64,000 nucleotides of DNA from VAZQ01 sp036555745 (GCA_036555745.1 DATBKV010000128.1:1-64000), one strand, 5' to 3'; positions 54,089 to 62,479 are shown, counted from the first letter of the stretch. Notes: generated from the sequence alone by a model not told the origin. Translations and numbers: made by a program.

Positions 54089-54856
54089 ATGATGCATGGA
54101 ATGAATACCAGCGGGGCGCCGGCGGTCGCGATCGAGGGCGTCAGCCATTTCTACGGCGCACGCCAGGCGCTCGACGACGTGGACTTCTCGATCGCGCCGT
54201 CGACATTCGCAATTCTCCTGGGCCTGAACGGAGCCGGCAAGAGCACCTTGTTCTCGCTGATGACGCGCCTCTACGCCGTTCAGCGCGGACACATCCGCAT
54301 TTTCGGGCACGATATCGACCGCGCCGCGAGCCAGGCGCTGCGCATGATCGGGGTGGTGTTTCAGCCGCGCACGCTCGACCTTGATCTCTCGGTCATCCAG
54401 AACCTGACCTATCATGCGGCGCTGCACGGCATTGGCAAACGTGAAGGCCGCAAGCGCGCGCAGGACGTGCTCGCGCGCGTCGCGCTGCCCGAGCGCGCGA
54501 ACGACAAGGTGCGCACCTTATCCGGCGGGCAAATGCGCCGCGTCGAGATTGCCCGCGCCCTGCTGCACCGGCCGCGTCTGCTCGTGCTGGACGAGCCCAC
54601 GGTCGGTCTCGATATCAAATCGCGCGCCGATATCCTCGGCCAGGTGCGCCGGCTGGTGCTCGCGGAGGGTGTCTCGGTGTTCTGGGCCACGCACCTGATC
54701 GATGAGGTCGCGGACGAGGACGATGTCGTGGTGCTGCATCACGGGCGCGTGCTGGCGCATGGGCCGGTGGCACGCGTGGTGGCCGCGACCGGCGCACCGG
54801 ATATCCGCTCCGCGTTCACCCGGCTGACGCAGGAGCAGGCCGCAAGCGAAGCCTAG
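54089..54856 (+). CDS. ABC transporter ATP-binding protein of the PQQ system
   Basis: 255 residues; ATGs at 54089, 54092 and 54101 are possible. Walker A is LGLNGAGKST, signature LSGGQMRRVEIARALL, Walker B LLVLDEPTVGLD, and the H-loop ATHLIDE. It belongs to the ABC-2 exporter type (CcmA/NodI-like), in keeping with the ABC-2 permease next door. It is TIGR03864-like and would drive export, perhaps of a PQQ-enzyme cofactor or product. Confidence 0.92.
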   Translation: MMHGMNTSGAPAVAIEGVSHFYGARQALDDVDFSIAPSTFAILLGLNGAGKSTLFSLMTRLYAVQRGHIRIFGHDIDRAASQALRMIGVVFQPRTLDLDLSVIQNLTYHAALHGIGKREGRKRAQDVLARVALPERANDKVRTLSGGQMRRVEIARALLHRPRLLVLDEPTVGLDIKSRADILGQVRRLVLAEGVSVFWATHLIDEVADEDDVVVLHHGRVLAHGPVARVVAATGAPDIRSAFTRLTQEQAASEA

Positions 54857-55708
54857 ATGACCGTCGAACTCGCAACCTATTCGCGCGCCGGCTTCTCGCC
54901 GGTCCAGTACGCGATCTGCCTGAAAGGCATCGTTTGGCGCGAAGCACTGCGCTTCCTGCACCAGCGCGAACGCTTCGTCGCCGCGCTAGTGCGTCCGCTG
55001 GTGTGGCTGTTCATCTTCGCCGCCGGCTTCCGGCAGGTGCTCGGGGTATCGATCATTCCCCCATATGAGACCTACGTGCTCTACGAGGTCTACATTACGC
55101 CGGGGCTGATGCTGCTGATCCAGTTGTTCAACGGCATGCAGTCGTCGCTGTCGATGGTCTACGACCGTGAGATGGGCAACATGCGCACGCTCCTCGTGAG
55201 CCCGCTGCCGCGCTGGTATCTGCTCTCCGCCAAGCTCGTGGCAGGAATGGCGGTGTCGCTGCCGCAGGTTTACACCTTTCTGGCCATCGCCTGGTTCTGG
55301 GACATCGAGCCGCCGCCGCTCGGCTATGTCACGGTGCTGCCGGCCCTGGTGCTTTCCGGCCTGATGCTGGGTGCGCTCGGCATGCTCATGTCCTCGGTCA
55401 GCAAGCAGCTCGAAAATTTCGCCGGCGCCATGAACTTCGTGATCTTCCCAATGTTCTTCGCCTCCTCCGCGCTCTATCCGCTGTGGCGCGTGAAGGAGGG
55501 AAGCCCGCTGCTTTACTACGTGTGCCAACTCAATCCGTTTACCCACGCGGTCGAGCTCGTCCGCTTCGCGCTTTATGCGCAGATCAACTGGATTTCGCTC
55601 GCGGTGGTCGTCGGCTGCACGGCGCTGTTCATGATCGGCGCGATTCTCGCCTACGATCCCTCGCGCGGGCTGCTGGCGCGGCGTGGGGAGCAGGGAGGCC
55701 CGGCGTGA
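54857..55708 (+). CDS. ABC-2 type permease of the PQQ system
   Basis: 283 residues starting right after the ATPase stop (TAG-ATG). Six hydrophobic segments and an ABC-2 membrane pattern: VRPLVWLFIFAAGFRQVLGVSI, GLMLLIQLFNGMQSSLSMVYDREMGNMRTLLVSPLPRWYLLSAKLVAG, and AMNFVIFPMFFASSALYPLW. It fits the PedC-like (TIGR03861) permease. The transported substrate is unknown. Its stop overlaps the next gene's GTG by four bases. Confidence 0.92.
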   Translation: MTVELATYSRAGFSPVQYAICLKGIVWREALRFLHQRERFVAALVRPLVWLFIFAAGFRQVLGVSIIPPYETYVLYEVYITPGLMLLIQLFNGMQSSLSMVYDREMGNMRTLLVSPLPRWYLLSAKLVAGMAVSLPQVYTFLAIAWFWDIEPPPLGYVTVLPALVLSGLMLGALGMLMSSVSKQLENFAGAMNFVIFPMFFASSALYPLWRVKEGSPLLYYVCQLNPFTHAVELVRFALYAQINWISLAVVVGCTALFMIGAILAYDPSRGLLARRGEQGGPA

Positions 55709-56319
55709 TCCGCCGCTCGCTGTTAATCGCCACCATTGTCGGCCTTGCCTTGCGTGGCGTCGCGCTCGCCGCGGATCCACGTTATCCCGATTGGCCGTGC
55801 AATCAGATCAAGGTGCCTGAAATCTCGGCGGCCGCGGTATGGGCGGGCCCGCCGATCGACAATGTCGGCGACGCCTGGGAACAGGATCCCGCCATCAGCG
55901 ATCTGGTGGCGCGGCTGGCCGCCCGGCGGACGCCGCTCGCGGACGCCGAGAAGGCCATTGCGGATGCGATCACGGGAAGCGCGGCTGAGCGGCAGCAGAA
56001 GGCGAAGCTCATCTTCGCCGGCCTGTTCAAGACGCTCAATCAGGAGCGCAGCGAGGTGATGAACGGGATCGAGCGGTTTTCCCGCAAGCAGAAAGGGCTC
56101 GCCGACGAGATCCGATCGACGGTTTCCCAACTTCACGAGCTTCAGGATGCCCCCGACCGTGATGAGCAGAAGGTCGATGAACTGGCCAGCCGCGTGGAAT
56201 GGAATACGCGCATCTTCGAGGATCGGCAGAAGGCGATCAGCTATGTCTGCGAGGTCCCGGTTACAATCGAGCGACGCCTGTTCGCGTTGGCGCGCGCGAT
56301 TCAACAGTCGCTCGAATGA
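55705..56319 (+). CDS. Secreted protein of unknown function, last gene of the PQQ-ABC operon
   Basis: 204 residues from GTG at 55705 (GTGA overlap with the permease; AGGGAGG upstream). A signal peptide (about 1-24, ending ALAA-D) leads to a mature start RYPDWPCNQIKVPEISAAAVWAGPPI, with one Cys that could be a metal or disulfide residue. The remainder is mostly charged helix, including KQKGLADEIRSTVSQLHELQDAPDRDEQKVDELASRVEW, likely a coiled coil. One more Cys is in YVCEVP. I do not recognise a family. Its position makes it part of the periplasmic methanol-oxidation machinery. Confidence 0.8.
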   Translation: MIRRSLLIATIVGLALRGVALAADPRYPDWPCNQIKVPEISAAAVWAGPPIDNVGDAWEQDPAISDLVARLAARRTPLADAEKAIADAITGSAAERQQKAKLIFAGLFKTLNQERSEVMNGIERFSRKQKGLADEIRSTVSQLHELQDAPDRDEQKVDELASRVEWNTRIFEDRQKAISYVCEVPVTIERRLFALARAIQQSLE

Positions 56320-56322
56320 GAT

Positions 56323-56904
56323 TCACTGGCGCGGACGCGGCGCGGGGGTGGCGGCGGCGAGCGGCAGCCCGGCGTCCTGCCAGCCGTCGCTGCCGTCGGG
56401 GTACCAGGCGACGGCCGCATAGCCCAGTGCAACGGCTCGCTTGGCTGCGTTCCATGACATCCAACAATCCCGCAGGCAGTAGATCACCAGCACCTTGCCG
56501 CGATCTCCGCCTGTGACCTGCCGCAGCCCCTTGCGCAGATACTCCTCGGTGGCCGCCGACAACGCGCCATAGCCGGTATCGGGCAGCCAGACGCTGCCGG
56601 GAATATTGCGCCGCGGCTTGTCGCGCCACAGCGTTCCGGGGGGAAGGTCGGCGGGCCGCGGGACGTGCGGGGTCACGTCGACGAAGGCTGCCGTGCGCGA
56701 CTGCCAGAGCGCCTCGGCTTGCGCGGTGGTGATCACGCGCGCACCCTTCAAAGTCTTGGGCGTGGGCGCCCGATAGTCCTGGTTGCGGAATTGCTCGGGC
56801 TCTGGCAGCGCCTGTTCTTCGCCGCCGGCCCACGTCCCTGCCAGCACGCACGCGACGGCGACGACAACGGCGGCGGCCGACCATGGACTATTTGGCGAGC
56901 GCAT
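56323..56904 (-). CDS. Rhodanese-like PQQ-dependent catabolism-associated protein (CXXCW-type)
   Basis: 193 residues from ATG at 56904. A signal peptide or anchor (about 1-27) precedes a rhodanese-like fold. It has AEALWQSRTAAFVDVTPHVPRP and VIYCLRDCWMSWNAAKRAVALGY, in which the active-site-type Cys are in CLRDCW, that is, three residues between the cysteines rather than the two implied by the family name. It is the last gene of the xox operon, overlapping xoxJ by 17 bases. A redox role in PQQ enzyme maturation is likely; three bases separate its stop from the convergent operon. Confidence 0.85.
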   Translation of the reverse strand: MRSPNSPWSAAAVVVAVACVLAGTWAGGEEQALPEPEQFRNQDYRAPTPKTLKGARVITTAQAEALWQSRTAAFVDVTPHVPRPADLPPGTLWRDKPRRNIPGSVWLPDTGYGALSAATEEYLRKGLRQVTGGDRGKVLVIYCLRDCWMSWNAAKRAVALGYAAVAWYPDGSDGWQDAGLPLAAATPAPRPRQ

Positions 56905-57763
56905 CCTCGGTGATCGGTCGATCATTCTCGTCGAGCAGCGGCACGCCATAGCTCAACAGGATCTTGTTGATGGCAGGCTGGTTCTGCGCGATCAGCTGGT
57001 TGAGCAGACGCTTCCATTCCTGATCCGAGAACCGCACGCCCATTGCGATCCGATAGTCGAGGTGCGGACCCGTCGTCTCCTTGACCAGGGGAACCACGGT
57101 CATTGGGGAACTGGCCTGCCGCGCGTAGTAGCCGGCCATCGGTCCCCACAGAATGCCGGCGTCGATCTCGCCGCGTTCGATGTCGTGCATCATGGCGGCT
57201 GCGGAGGAGTCGACGCGCGTATCGACGACGAGCGGATACGGTCTCGCATTGGCCATGAGCCCGCTCGCCGTCATGTTGTTGGCCGGCGGGGTCCCTGCCA
57301 CAACGCCGATGTGCTTGCCCTTGAGGCGGGCATCCTCGATCGTGCCTACGCCGTCGAGTCCGTTTCCACGCTTGAACACCAGCGCATAAGCCGTGCGGTA
57401 ATAGGGGTTGGTGACCTGCACGAGGTCATCGCCCTGGGGAGCGCCCATGACGACATCGCAGCGGTGGGCGCCGAGCGTGTTGCGAATGAAGCCGGTCGCC
57501 TGCGGATACCAGGCATAGGCAAGCCCCTTGCCCAGCTTGTCAGCGAGCAGCGCCGCGACCTTGTTCTCGAAGCCTTCGCCCTTCTCGGTCGAGAACGGCA
57601 TATTGTGCGGGTCGGCGCAGACGCGCAGGACCTTGGGGTCGACGAGCTCGAGCGGCGACTGCAGACGCTGCTGCGCCAGCAATTCCACCGGCACCAATGC
57701 GGCCAGCGCGCAGGCCGTCCCAAAACCAAGCCGAGCAAAGCGACGCGCGATCGCGGGCTTCAC
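56888..57763 (-). CDS. xoxJ: XoxJ: quinoprotein-dehydrogenase-associated periplasmic binding protein
   Basis: 291 residues from GTG at 57763, which gives a normal signal peptide (about 1-32, ending LLAQQ) and no overlap with xoxG. An ATG at 57892 would add a 43-residue Arg/Ser-rich N-region and a 62-base overlap, and is less likely. The two-lobe binding domain has LRVCADPHNMPFSTEKGEGFENKVAALLADKLG, the NMPFSN-type loop, and GILWGPMAGYYAR. XoxJ is thought to help activate or load XoxF. It sits between xoxG and the CXXCW gene. Confidence 0.92.
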   Translation of the reverse strand: MKPAIARRFARLGFGTACALAALVPVELLAQQRLQSPLELVDPKVLRVCADPHNMPFSTEKGEGFENKVAALLADKLGKGLAYAWYPQATGFIRNTLGAHRCDVVMGAPQGDDLVQVTNPYYRTAYALVFKRGNGLDGVGTIEDARLKGKHIGVVAGTPPANNMTASGLMANARPYPLVVDTRVDSSAAAMMHDIERGEIDAGILWGPMAGYYARQASSPMTVVPLVKETTGPHLDYRIAMGVRFSDQEWKRLLNQLIAQNQPAINKILLSYGVPLLDENDRPITEDALAK

Positions 57764-57830
57764 CGTCAGGTCCGCGCGCGCGAGCGGAGCGCCGCGGCCG
57801 CCGAGCTTGCGCACCGGCACGCGCGACCGC

Positions 57831-58364
57831 TCAGCCAGCCGGTCCCAGGCAGGCGTTTTCGAATTGCGTGGCCGACTCGGGCTTGTCTTCATGCTTTTGC
57901 GGTCGTCCGCGAGGAATGGCATCATTGGCACGCGCCCGAAGATAGATGAAAATGTCATCAAGATAACACATGACATTGCGGTTGGTGCCGAACGCCGGCA
58001 TGACGCTTTCCTCTGCCGTGTTGACGTTCTTGCGGCCGTTGACCACCACATTGGTGAAATCGGGGAAGCTGAGCGTCTTCAAGGAATTCTTGAGCGCGGG
58101 GGCATAGGTCGAGCCTTCCCCGTCGGGACCGTGACACACGTGGCATTCGGAGTGATAGCGCCGGAATCCTGAATACGTGAACCAATCCACCGTTCCGTCG
58201 CTCTGGACCTTGTAAGTCGGATTGCCCTGCTTGTCGTAGTACTTGCTGTCCTCGCTCTTGACCGAGGTCGGATCGCCCGACCCGTCGCCGAGCGCACCGG
58301 CCGCGCCGACAACGAGCGCCCCGCCGGCCAGCATGATAGCCGCGATGAAATCTCTCACAGGCAT
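57831..58364 (-). CDS. xoxG: XoxG: cytochrome c of the lanthanide methanol dehydrogenase
   Basis: 177 residues from ATG at 58364, chosen over a GTG at 58388. A signal peptide (about 1-26) is followed by a single heme-c domain with CHVCH (Cys74, Cys77, His78) and an axial Met in SVMPAFGTN (about Met122). The C-terminus (MCYLDDIFIYLRARA, then GRGRP-like and NACLGPAG) is typical of XoxG-type cytochromes. It accepts electrons from XoxF in the periplasm and passes them to the respiratory chain. It follows xoxF by about 110 bases that hold a hairpin. Confidence 0.92.
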   Translation of the reverse strand: MPVRDFIAAIMLAGGALVVGAAGALGDGSGDPTSVKSEDSKYYDKQGNPTYKVQSDGTVDWFTYSGFRRYHSECHVCHGPDGEGSTYAPALKNSLKTLSFPDFTNVVVNGRKNVNTAEESVMPAFGTNRNVMCYLDDIFIYLRARANDAIPRGRPQKHEDKPESATQFENACLGPAG

Positions 58365-58407
58365 CGCCTTTTGCGCTGATCGCGTCACAGCCGGATCGCA
58401 AACGCGC

Positions 58408-58434
58408 CCCGGCGCGCCTTGAGGACGCGCCGGG
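58408..58434 (-). promoter_or_regulatory. Strong hairpin between xoxF and xoxG
   Basis: CCCGGCGCG (58408-58416) and its complement CGCGCCGGG (58426-58434) form a perfect 9-base stem with a 9-base loop, in the 110-base gap between the xoxF stop and xoxG start. There is no long T-run. It could slow transcription or protect the xoxF 3' end from decay, giving more XoxF than XoxG. Confidence 0.6.
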
Positions 58435-58474
58435 AACCTTTGTGGCCTTCAGTCCGCGACCAACCGGATCAATA

Positions 58475-60271
58475 TCACGGCAGCGCAAACACCGTGAGCT
58501 GGCCGCCGAGCGAGGTGTAGTTGCGCAGGCCGGCATAGCCGCCGACGGCGCCCAGGCCGGCGGTCGGATCCGTCAGGCCCGCCGCGAGGCCGATGCCGGC
58601 CCAACCGCCAACGCCCGAGAGGATGGCGACGTATTGCTTGCCACCGTGCTCGTAGGTCATCACGTTGCCGATGATGCCGGACGGGGTCTTGAACTTGTAG
58701 AGCTCCTTACCGGTCTTGGCGTCGACTGCCTTGAGATAACCTTCGAGCGTGCCGTAGAACACCACGCCGCCGGCCGTCGCCAAGGCACCCGACCACACCG
58801 AGAACTGCTCCGGCACCGACCAGACGATCTTGCCGGTCTTGCCGTCCCAGGCGATGAAGTTGCCCATGTTGGACTCGCCGGGAGGCGGATACATCGACAG
58901 CGTCGCCCCGACATAGGGCTGGCCGGCGGTGTAGCTCACCCGGAACGGCTCATAGTCCATGCAGACGTGATTGGTGGGCACGTAGAACAGGCTGGTTTCC
59001 GGCGAATAGGCCGCCGGCTGTTCATCCTTGGTGCCGAGCGCCGCCGGGCAGATACCCTTCACGTTCACGTCCTGCTTCTGGGTCGAGTACTGCTGCACGA
59101 CCGCCGGACGGCCATAGTTCGGCGATGACTTGTTCATGTCGACGCCGCTGGTCCAGTTGACCTTCGGATCGTACTTCTCGGCCACCAGCAATTCGCCGTT
59201 CTCGCGGTCGAGGGTGTAGCCCAAACCGTTACGGTCGAAGTGCGTCAGCAGTTTGCGCGTCTGACCGCCGATCTGCTGATCCGTGAGGATCATTTCGTTG
59301 ACCCCGTCGTAGTCCCACTCGTCATGCGGGGTCATCTGATAGACCCACTTGGCCATGCCGGTGTCAGGGTTGCGCGCGAAGATGGTCATCGACCATTTGT
59401 TGTCGCCCGGCCGCTGACTGGGATTCCAGGTCGAAGGATTGCCGGAGCCGTAGTAGACGAGGTTGAGCTGGGGATCATAAGACATCCAGCCCCAGGTGCA
59501 GCCGCCGCCGATCTTCCACTGGTCGCCCTGCCAGGTCTTCAGGCTGGAGTCCTTGCCCACGGGCTTGCCAAGGGAGGTCGTCTTCTCCGGGTCGACCAGG
59601 ATTTGGTCATCCGGTCCCTCCGAGAAGGCGCGCCATACCTGCTTGCCGGTCTTCAGGTCGTAGGCCGTGACATGGCATTGCACGCCGAACTCGCCGCCCG
59701 AGATGCCGACCAGGACCTTGTCCTTGACCACCATGGGCGCGGAGGTGCCGGTCTGGCCCTTCGAAGGATCGCCGTTCTTGGCCTGCCACACGACCTTGCC
59801 GTCCTTGGCATCGAGCGCGACCAGGGTGGTGTCGGCCTGATGCAGGAAGATCTTGCCGTCGGCATAGGCAAGCCCGCGATTGACTGTATCGCAGCACATC
59901 ACCGGGATGACGTTCGGATCCTGCTTGGGCTCGTATTTCCAGAGGATCTTCCCGTCGTTGTTGAGATCGAGCGCGTAGACCGGGTTAGGGAACGGCCCAT
60001 GCACATACATCACGTTGCCGATCACAAGCGGCCCGCCCTCATGCCCGCGCAGAACGCCGGTCGAGAACGTCCATGCCACCTGCAGCTTGCCGACATTGGC
60101 GGCCGTGATCTGCTTGAGCTGAGAGTAACGTTGGTTGGCGTAATTTCCTGTCGGCATCACCCAATCCTTTGGGTTCTGCGACATCTTGATCAGGTCGTCA
60201 TTGGCGTGAGCGGCGCCGGCGGCCAGGGCCGCGACGGCGCTTAAGCAGGTTGTGAGCAGGAAACTGCGCAT
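58475..60271 (-). CDS. xoxF: XoxF: lanthanide-dependent PQQ methanol dehydrogenase
   Basis: 598 residues from ATG at 60271 (GGGAGGA seven bases upstream), with a signal peptide of about 23. Hallmarks: vicinal cysteines in MCCDTV (Cys126-127), metal ligand Glu194 in GGEFG, Asn278 in SGNPSTW, and the catalytic Asp320 followed by Asp322 in EWDYDGVNE. The extra Asp two residues after the catalytic one marks XoxF-type, lanthanide-using enzymes; MxaF has Ala there. It oxidises methanol in the periplasm, passing electrons to XoxG. The sequence pattern looks closest to the XoxF5 type, by recall. It leads the operon xoxF-xoxG-xoxJ-CXXCW. Confidence 0.97.
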   Translation of the reverse strand: MRSFLLTTCLSAVAALAAGAAHANDDLIKMSQNPKDWVMPTGNYANQRYSQLKQITAANVGKLQVAWTFSTGVLRGHEGGPLVIGNVMYVHGPFPNPVYALDLNNDGKILWKYEPKQDPNVIPVMCCDTVNRGLAYADGKIFLHQADTTLVALDAKDGKVVWQAKNGDPSKGQTGTSAPMVVKDKVLVGISGGEFGVQCHVTAYDLKTGKQVWRAFSEGPDDQILVDPEKTTSLGKPVGKDSSLKTWQGDQWKIGGGCTWGWMSYDPQLNLVYYGSGNPSTWNPSQRPGDNKWSMTIFARNPDTGMAKWVYQMTPHDEWDYDGVNEMILTDQQIGGQTRKLLTHFDRNGLGYTLDRENGELLVAEKYDPKVNWTSGVDMNKSSPNYGRPAVVQQYSTQKQDVNVKGICPAALGTKDEQPAAYSPETSLFYVPTNHVCMDYEPFRVSYTAGQPYVGATLSMYPPPGESNMGNFIAWDGKTGKIVWSVPEQFSVWSGALATAGGVVFYGTLEGYLKAVDAKTGKELYKFKTPSGIIGNVMTYEHGGKQYVAILSGVGGWAGIGLAAGLTDPTAGLGAVGGYAGLRNYTSLGGQLTVFALP

Positions 60272-60656
60272 CAGAGTCCTCCCTGCGACAGTCGTCGAGG
60301 GTTGACCGACACACGCGAACACCCACAGTGCCGCGGGTCGGCACCCGTTTAGATGGGAAGAGCTTCCGGCAGCGTGTCACAGCGTTGCGAGGCACAAGGG
60401 GCACATAGCGCTCATGCCCCGCCTAGCTTACGAAGAAACGTCAGGATTCCCGTCGACCCGACGCTCTTGAAGCCGGAAACCGTGGCGAAAGTCTATGCTT
60501 GCCTTTTGAGGACCGCAACAAAAAACATCTGTCTGCCGCTTTGCCGAGCGCAGACGCGACCGCGGGCGGGTCTGATCGAAATGTCTTATCGCCGATCATG
60601 TTTCATGCTTACCACAGCGGAAGTTGCAGCCGCGGCCGAGAGCCGGGGGAGATAGC
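60272..60656. promoter_or_regulatory. Divergent control region of xoxF and the metallohydrolase gene
   Basis: 385 bases without a gene. It carries the xoxF promoter (leftward) and that of the metallohydrolase (rightward). I see an AT-richer patch at about 60515-60545 with a run of A, but no clear palindrome or consensus. No lanthanide-response element could be assigned. Confidence 0.45.
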
Positions 60657-61601
60657 ATGGCTCGCCTGGAAGTGACCCTGGGTGCGACATTGATGCTGGC
60701 GTCGGCTGCGCTCGCCTTGGTTGCGCGCGGACAACAGCCCATCGAGCCCCTGGCGGTGACCGAAGTAGCAGCCGGTGTTTTCGTGCACACCGGCGGCATC
60801 GCGCTCATGACCAGGGATAACGCCGGCGATATTGCCAACTTGGGATTCGTGGTCGGCAACGACGGCGTCGGCGTCATCGACACCGGTGGCAGCGTGCGGG
60901 AAGGCCAGAGGCTGCTCGCGGCGATCCGCGCGCGCACTGCCAAGCCGATCCGTTATGTGATCAACACCCACATGCATCCCGACCACGTGTTTGGCAACGC
61001 AGCATTCGAGAACTTGGGCGCGCTCTTCCTCGGCCATCGCAACTTGCCGCGTGCCCTGGCCGCGCGCGGACAATTCTATCTCGACAACTATCGTCGGTTG
61101 TTGGGGGCACAAGTCATGGCGGGCGTGAAGATCATCCCGCCAACCCAGGTGGTCGCGGATGAAATCAAGCTCGACCTGGGAAGACGAGTCTTGAGCCTCA
61201 AGGCGTGGGAAGCGGCCCACACCGACAACGATCTGACCGTGCGCGACGACGAGTCGGGGGTACTCTTCGCCGGCGACCTCCTGTTCACGCGGCATGTACC
61301 CGTGCTTGACGGCAGCATCGTCGGATGGTTGGCGGTGATGGACGATTTGGCAAGAATCCCGGCCAGGCTCGTGGTCCCCGGCCACGGCGAGGTGAGCGAG
61401 CATTGGCCTGCCGTGCTGCAAGCGCAGCGGCGCTACATGGAAAATCTGAGAAGGGATGTTCGCGGTCTGATCGCGCGCGGCGTGCCGCTCGCCAGTGCGG
61501 CGCAGCGCGCCGGCCAAGACGAAAAGGATCGCTGGGCGTTGTTCGAGGAGTATAATGCCCGCAACGCGACGGCGGCGTTCGCCGAGCTCGAATGGGAGTG
61601 A
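60657..61601 (+). CDS. Quinoprotein-relay MBL-fold zinc metallohydrolase (SoxH-like)
   Basis: 314 residues with GGGGGAGATAG before the ATG. A signal peptide or anchor (about 1-25) precedes a metallo-beta-lactamase domain with the motif THMHPDH (His105, His107, Asp109, His110), and further metal-ligand-like residues in EAAHTDNDL, LLFAGDLLF and VPGHGEV. It resembles the quinoprotein relay system zinc metallohydrolase group. It is periplasmic. It starts the rightward gene set opposite xoxF, next to the SoxYZ-like carrier. Confidence 0.88.
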   Translation: MARLEVTLGATLMLASAALALVARGQQPIEPLAVTEVAAGVFVHTGGIALMTRDNAGDIANLGFVVGNDGVGVIDTGGSVREGQRLLAAIRARTAKPIRYVINTHMHPDHVFGNAAFENLGALFLGHRNLPRALAARGQFYLDNYRRLLGAQVMAGVKIIPPTQVVADEIKLDLGRRVLSLKAWEAAHTDNDLTVRDDESGVLFAGDLLFTRHVPVLDGSIVGWLAVMDDLARIPARLVVPGHGEVSEHWPAVLQAQRRYMENLRRDVRGLIARGVPLASAAQRAGQDEKDRWALFEEYNARNATAAFAELEWE

Positions 61602-61636
61602 GGCCAATCGCGCCGCGGCATGGAGGACATTTGCTA

Positions 61637-62464
61637 ATGATCAGAAGCATCCCTTGCGTCGCGCGCGCCGGTGTCATCGCGCTCGCCGTGGCCGGCTGGG
61701 CGGGCGTTGCCGCCGCCCAGGGCAACGCCGCCGCGCAGCCCGATCCCTGGCCCGAACTTGCGAGTCAGGTATTCAAAGGACGTGTGCTCGCAGACGGCAG
61801 CGCCCTCCTTGCGATTGAGATGCCCGCCCGCGCCGAGGACGCCGCGATCGTTCCCGTGACGGTGCGCGCAACCCTGCCGGCCGGCGATGCCCGGCGCGTG
61901 CGAGCGTTCACCATCGTCGTCGATGAAAATCCTGCGCCGGTGGCGGCGATTTTCCGCATTGGACCGAGGGCGACCGTTTCGTCGATCTCGACCCGCGTGC
62001 GGGTGAACTCATATACCAACGTGCATGCGGTTGCCGAGCTCAGCGACGGCAACCTTTACATGGTACAAACGTACGTGAAGGCTTCGGGCGGATGCTCCGC
62101 CCCCGCCAGCAAAAATGCCGAGCAAGCGGATCTCGGGCAGCTGCGGTTTCGGCAGTTCGCCAGGGCGAGCGCCCCCGGGCCAATGCGCGAGGCCCAGATC
62201 ATGATCCGCCACCCGAACAACTCCGGCCTGCAAATGGACCAGGTTTCGAGGCTGTATACTCCGGCCTACTTCGTCGAGACCGTAAAGATCTGGCAGGGCG
62301 AGGAGCTGCTGCTCGCGGTCGAGGGCAGCATCGCCATTTCCGAGGATCCCAACATCCGCTTCAGCTACGCGCCGAGCGACACGAAGCCGTTCCGGGTGGA
62401 AGTCACCGACACGAAGAACCGCGTGTTCAAAGGCGAGTGGCCGTTCCAGGCATCGGGCACCTGA
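61637..62464 (+). CDS. Quinoprotein-dehydrogenase-associated SoxYZ-like carrier protein
   Basis: 275 residues from ATG at 61637, with GGAGG upstream. A signal peptide (about 1-27) precedes a SoxY-like half, then a SoxZ-like C-terminal half (AQIMIRHPNNSGLQMD, PYFVETVKIWQGEELL-like, FRVEVTDTKNRVFKGEWPF). The carrier Cys may be in SGGCSAPA (about residue 153), which is internal, not C-terminal as in true SoxY. This fused group is found beside PQQ dehydrogenase genes; its cargo is unknown. It follows the metallohydrolase by 35 bases. Confidence 0.88.
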   Translation: MIRSIPCVARAGVIALAVAGWAGVAAAQGNAAAQPDPWPELASQVFKGRVLADGSALLAIEMPARAEDAAIVPVTVRATLPAGDARRVRAFTIVVDENPAPVAAIFRIGPRATVSSISTRVRVNSYTNVHAVAELSDGNLYMVQTYVKASGGCSAPASKNAEQADLGQLRFRQFARASAPGPMREAQIMIRHPNNSGLQMDQVSRLYTPAYFVETVKIWQGEELLLAVEGSIAISEDPNIRFSYAPSDTKPFRVEVTDTKNRVFKGEWPFQASGT

Positions 62465-62479
62465 CCACCATCGCCGATC

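Noticed and set aside
57764..57892. Longer xoxJ from ATG at 57892
   Set aside because: It would add a 43-residue Ser/Arg-rich N-region before the signal peptide and a 62-base overlap with xoxG.
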